From positions 2,261,001 through 2,325,000 of the forward strand of contig NZ_CP015109.1 in the NCBI RefSeq assembly GCF_002082015.1: a stretch of 64,000 nt of DNA, written 5' to 3'. The notes beneath the pieces are model-generated. The model made no database searches. It was given only the letters and a program-made list of their open reading frames with translations, and had not been told where the DNA came from. Below, piece after piece: positions 61,958 to 64,000 of this stretch; the stretch's first letter is position 1, and each line of letters opens with the position of its first letter. This DNA comes from Sporosarcina ureae. Its GTDB lineage: Bacteria > Bacillota > Bacilli > Bacillales_A > Planococcaceae. The position numbers and the translations under genes were made by a program.

Positions 61958-62755
61958 GTGGAAGAAAAAATATTACATACAGAAAATGGGGATATATATT
62001 ATTGGGTTGGAGGCAGTAAAAATATCGATACAAAATGTATTGTTTTTGTACATGGTATGACTGCCGATCAATCTATGTTTGAAAAACAAGTTGATCATTT
62101 CAGTAACGAATTTAAAATCATCACTTTAGATCTTCCTCTTCATGGAAAGTCATGTCATTACAAGGATTTTACATTTTCAAATATTGTAGAAGTACTAAAA
62201 AATATATTGGCTCTAGAAAATGTAAGTAAAGTTATATTAGTAGGTCAGTCTCTAGGGGGCTATGTTTGCCAAGAGTTTGGGATTCGTTACCCTAAAAAAG
62301 TAAAAGGCTTTGTTGGAATTGATACAACTCCTTTTGGACATTATTACTATTCGAAATGGGAGAAATTTATTCTATCTAAAATAGGTTTGCTATCGTCTAT
62401 GTTTCCTTATAAAACTTTAATTAATAGTATTTCTAAAGGTGCAACGAGAACTGATTATGCTTTTGATAATATGTATTCTGCCGTTTCTAAACTAAGCAAA
62501 GATGAAATTATTAACATTATGAACTTAGCCTACAAGGAGTTACTTAAGAGAACAGAAACAGTTCATTTCAACTTTCCAGTTTTATTAGTGATGGGGGAAA
62601 AAGATAATACAGGAAACGTGAAAAAATATAATAGTAAGTGGTCAACTCAGAATGGATATCAATTAGTTGTAATTAGTGATGCTGCCCATAACTCAAATGT
62701 TGATAATTACAATGAATTCAATAATGTATTAGCAGACTTTTTAAGCCAGTTGTAA
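61958..62755 (+). CDS. Alpha/beta-hydrolase
   Basis: A 265-residue serine hydrolase fold. The oxyanion region is VFVHGMTADQS (about 30), the nucleophile elbow VGQSLGGYV (Ser about 97), the acid VMGEKDN (Asp about 213) and the catalytic His in DAAHNSNV (about 242). The sequence is more AT-rich than its neighbours. The start is GTG, with GGGGTG 10 nt upstream. Substrate (an ester, lactone or haloalkane) cannot be decided. Confidence 0.85.
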   Translation: MEEKILHTENGDIYYWVGGSKNIDTKCIVFVHGMTADQSMFEKQVDHFSNEFKIITLDLPLHGKSCHYKDFTFSNIVEVLKNILALENVSKVILVGQSLGGYVCQEFGIRYPKKVKGFVGIDTTPFGHYYYSKWEKFILSKIGLLSSMFPYKTLINSISKGATRTDYAFDNMYSAVSKLSKDEIINIMNLAYKELLKRTETVHFNFPVLLVMGEKDNTGNVKKYNSKWSTQNGYQLVVISDAAHNSNVDNYNEFNNVLADFLSQL

Positions 62756-62859
62756 AAAGGAACTGATCTGCATTTATACAAACTGGTGCGTTTGCTTAGC
62801 GAAGTATTCTCCAAACGAAGCCTTCTGTTAGAGATATGCTAAGAAAAGGAGGGAGTTAA

Positions 62860-63039
62860 TTGGATAATAAAAACCTTATTATTGTTCGATTAGTAGCAAC
62901 AACATTGATACTTCTGTCTTTAATATTGCCGTACATCGGGTTAATGAAGTACAGTACAACTCCATTTGTTATTCTAATAACACTTTTTATTTTTTATGTT
63001 ATGGAAAATAAATTTGGTGACAAAACCGCAAGTGAATAG
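62860..63039 (+). CDS. Small two-helix membrane protein (59 aa)
   Basis: A 59-residue protein. TTG at 62860 lies 6 nt after GGAGGG, a strong ribosome site that marks it as a real gene. Helices are about 8-27 (VRLVATTLILLSLILPYIG) and 34-50 (FVILITLFIFYVM). The tail ENKFGDKTASE is charged. Not recognised; followed directly by dispersed repeat copy C. Confidence 0.65.
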   Translation: MDNKNLIIVRLVATTLILLSLILPYIGLMKYSTTPFVILITLFIFYVMENKFGDKTASE

Positions 63040-63103
63040 ATTTATAAGAAGCCTATATCCAGAATCGGGCACGATTTTTGCAGAGTTCCTCTGTGGTCAG
63101 CTA

Positions 63104-63293
63104 GTTGATCGGAGTGGAAGCCGGCGACTGGGAGGATCAGCGAGAGCCGTAACGAAGAACGGCTTTTGCGAGTGAAGCGCAGCGAGAAGGAGCATATCTT
63201 TGCTTTGACAGGTGAAACACCTAGCGAGCGAAGCGAGGAGTGTGGTTCACCGCACGCCCATAAGACACGCGTCCGGCTGGAGCGCAGATCAAC
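63104..63293 (-). repeat. Dispersed palindromic intergenic repeat, copy C
   Basis: A 190-bp unit bounded by GTTGATC and GATCAAC. It is the reverse complement of copy A (3570-3762), nearly identical including the inner AAAGATATGCTCC block. Immediately outside, GGGCACGATT (63068-63077) and ATCGGGTGCAATTC (63317-63330) are further variants of the short GGGC motif. The gap 63040-63456 holds no gene. Confidence 0.8.
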
Positions 63294-63456
63294 GATTTTC
63301 AACTACTTTGCCTTTATCGGGTGCAATTCTTCAAAAAGGATTTGCATCTTTTCAGTAATAGGATCATGTGTGGAATAACTAAAATAACGGTTTTCTGTAT
63401 TTAGACTTAGCTTTATCGTACTGTGTCATATTCAAATATTTGTTAGGAGGGCGAGT

Positions 63457-64000
63457 ATGAGGTGTTTTAAACATGTCTTTATAGGGATTGCATTTGTAAC
63501 GGTTTTCTTAACCGCTTGCGGTATGGGAGAGGATCAAGAGATTGATCAAAAAGAGAATGTGATGAAGCCAGAAGAGTTTTCCAGTACATTTCTAAATGGA
63601 GACTTTGAGATGGTTTACAGTCAGATGAGCAAAGCATTTCAAAAGGAAGTTTCGTTGAAGCAGCTACAAGAGTTAGGTAATGATTTTAATCAGGACGTTA
63701 CCGCATATATTTTACAATCGGAACTTCCTTATCATAATGGCTCCAAGCAATACACGTGGACAGATGATAGTGGATCGAAAGGTATGGTGGCAGTCTTTGA
63801 TGAGAATGATATCATTCAAGGATTACAAATTATGCCACTCACTATGTACCCGGAAACTGACAATGTGTATACAGAAACAGTCATGCATTTGCCTTTTCAG
63901 GATACGTGGTATGTATTTTGGGGAGGTACAAACAGTCTAGTTAATTACCATTATGAATATGAAAACCAACGCTATGCCTACGACTTCGTCATAATGGAAG
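63457..64000 (+). CDS. Lipoprotein with M23-type peptidase beginning (runs off the right edge)
   Basis: The first 181 residues are visible. The signal peptide ends in a lipobox (VFLTAC, Cys21). A domain of about 85 residues follows (FSSTFLNGDFEMVYSQMSK), of DUF3887 type by pattern. The last part, HLPFQDTWYVFWGGTNSL then YHYEYENQRYAYDFVI, is the lead-in found before the LytM domain of many M23 lipoprotein peptidases, which cut peptidoglycan cross-bridges. Catalytic residues lie outside the window. AGGAGG lies 6 nt before the ATG. Confidence 0.75.
   Translation, partial: MRCFKHVFIGIAFVTVFLTACGMGEDQEIDQKENVMKPEEFSSTFLNGDFEMVYSQMSKAFQKEVSLKQLQELGNDFNQDVTAYILQSELPYHNGSKQYTWTDDSGSKGMVAVFDENDIIQGLQIMPLTMYPETDNVYTETVMHLPFQDTWYVFWGGTNSLVNYHYEYENQRYAYDFVIME

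Noticed and set aside
1..64000. tRNA or rRNA genes
   Set aside because: No cloverleaf-like or rRNA-like sequence was noticed on either strand; a dedicated scan was not possible.

Overview
The window looks like chromosome from a low-to-moderate GC, endospore-forming Bacillota, most likely Sporosarcina or a close Planococcaceae relative. This rests on strong AGGAGG-type ribosome sites, frequent TTG/GTG starts, a SigV/RsiV pair, an Sda-type sporulation checkpoint protein, four SLH surface proteins, CheV and a SigL-type sigma-54. The genus is inferred from gene content; there is no rRNA or tRNA gene to confirm it.

Layout. 0-2 kb (minus strand): sigV-rsiV followed by the N-terminus of a membrane-anchored polysaccharide deacetylase, which resembles a lysozyme-resistance operon. 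2-9.3 kb: cytosine deaminase, MFS exporter, AraC regulator, GNAT acetyltransferase, a small membrane protein, a lipoprotein and a tyrosine recombinase, with dispersed palindromic repeats in the gaps. 9.4-20.3 kb: four SLH surface proteins, one with a near-perfect ECF promoter (TGAAAC-N16-CGTC), an ABC-2 exporter, tatA-tatC beside a decayed GMC oxidoreductase, and a 21-bp tandem repeat. 20.5-26.8 kb: a complete amino-acid-type catabolic operon (M20 deacylase, NSS sodium symporter with its MetS-like small subunit, M24 hydrolase, diaminopropionate ammonia-lyase, GntR regulator) headed by a perfect 11-bp-arm palindrome. 27-31.6 kb: rpoN, DUF1284 protein, DMT exporter and alkaline phosphatase with a Pho-box-like repeat. 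31.7-34.4 kb: a compact phage/plasmid-like replication cassette (replisome organiser, DnaB-like helicase and two small genes). 34.5-41.8 kb: chemoreceptor, AEC transporter, two tandem MEDS-domain histidine kinases, sda and a CorA transporter.

41.4-54.2 kb: two direct 562-bp copies (3' end of corA plus the end of the next gene) bracket about 12 kb. This holds a tartrate/malate-type dehydrogenase, an IS66 remnant, an intact IS21-family element with a 6-bp target duplication, and an AT-rich catabolic cluster (enoyl-CoA hydratase, two class III CoA-transferases, TRAP transporter). The segment looks acquired or rearranged. 54.5-57.2 kb: a PLD-nuclease/superfamily-2 helicase overlapping a MazG-like pyrophosphohydrolase, a candidate genome-defence pair. 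57.5-64 kb: MHYT-GGDEF-EAL c-di-GMP phosphodiesterase, CheV, small lipoproteins and membrane proteins, an alpha/beta hydrolase, a third copy of the dispersed palindrome, and the start of an M23-type lipoprotein peptidase.

Main functional themes are cell-envelope stress and surface display (SigV, deacetylase, SLH proteins, Tat), scavenging of unusual amino or carboxylic acids (two transporter-plus-enzyme clusters), sporulation and motility signalling, and mobile or defence DNA. Starts were chosen from ribosome-binding sites, so several differ from the longest possible reading frame.
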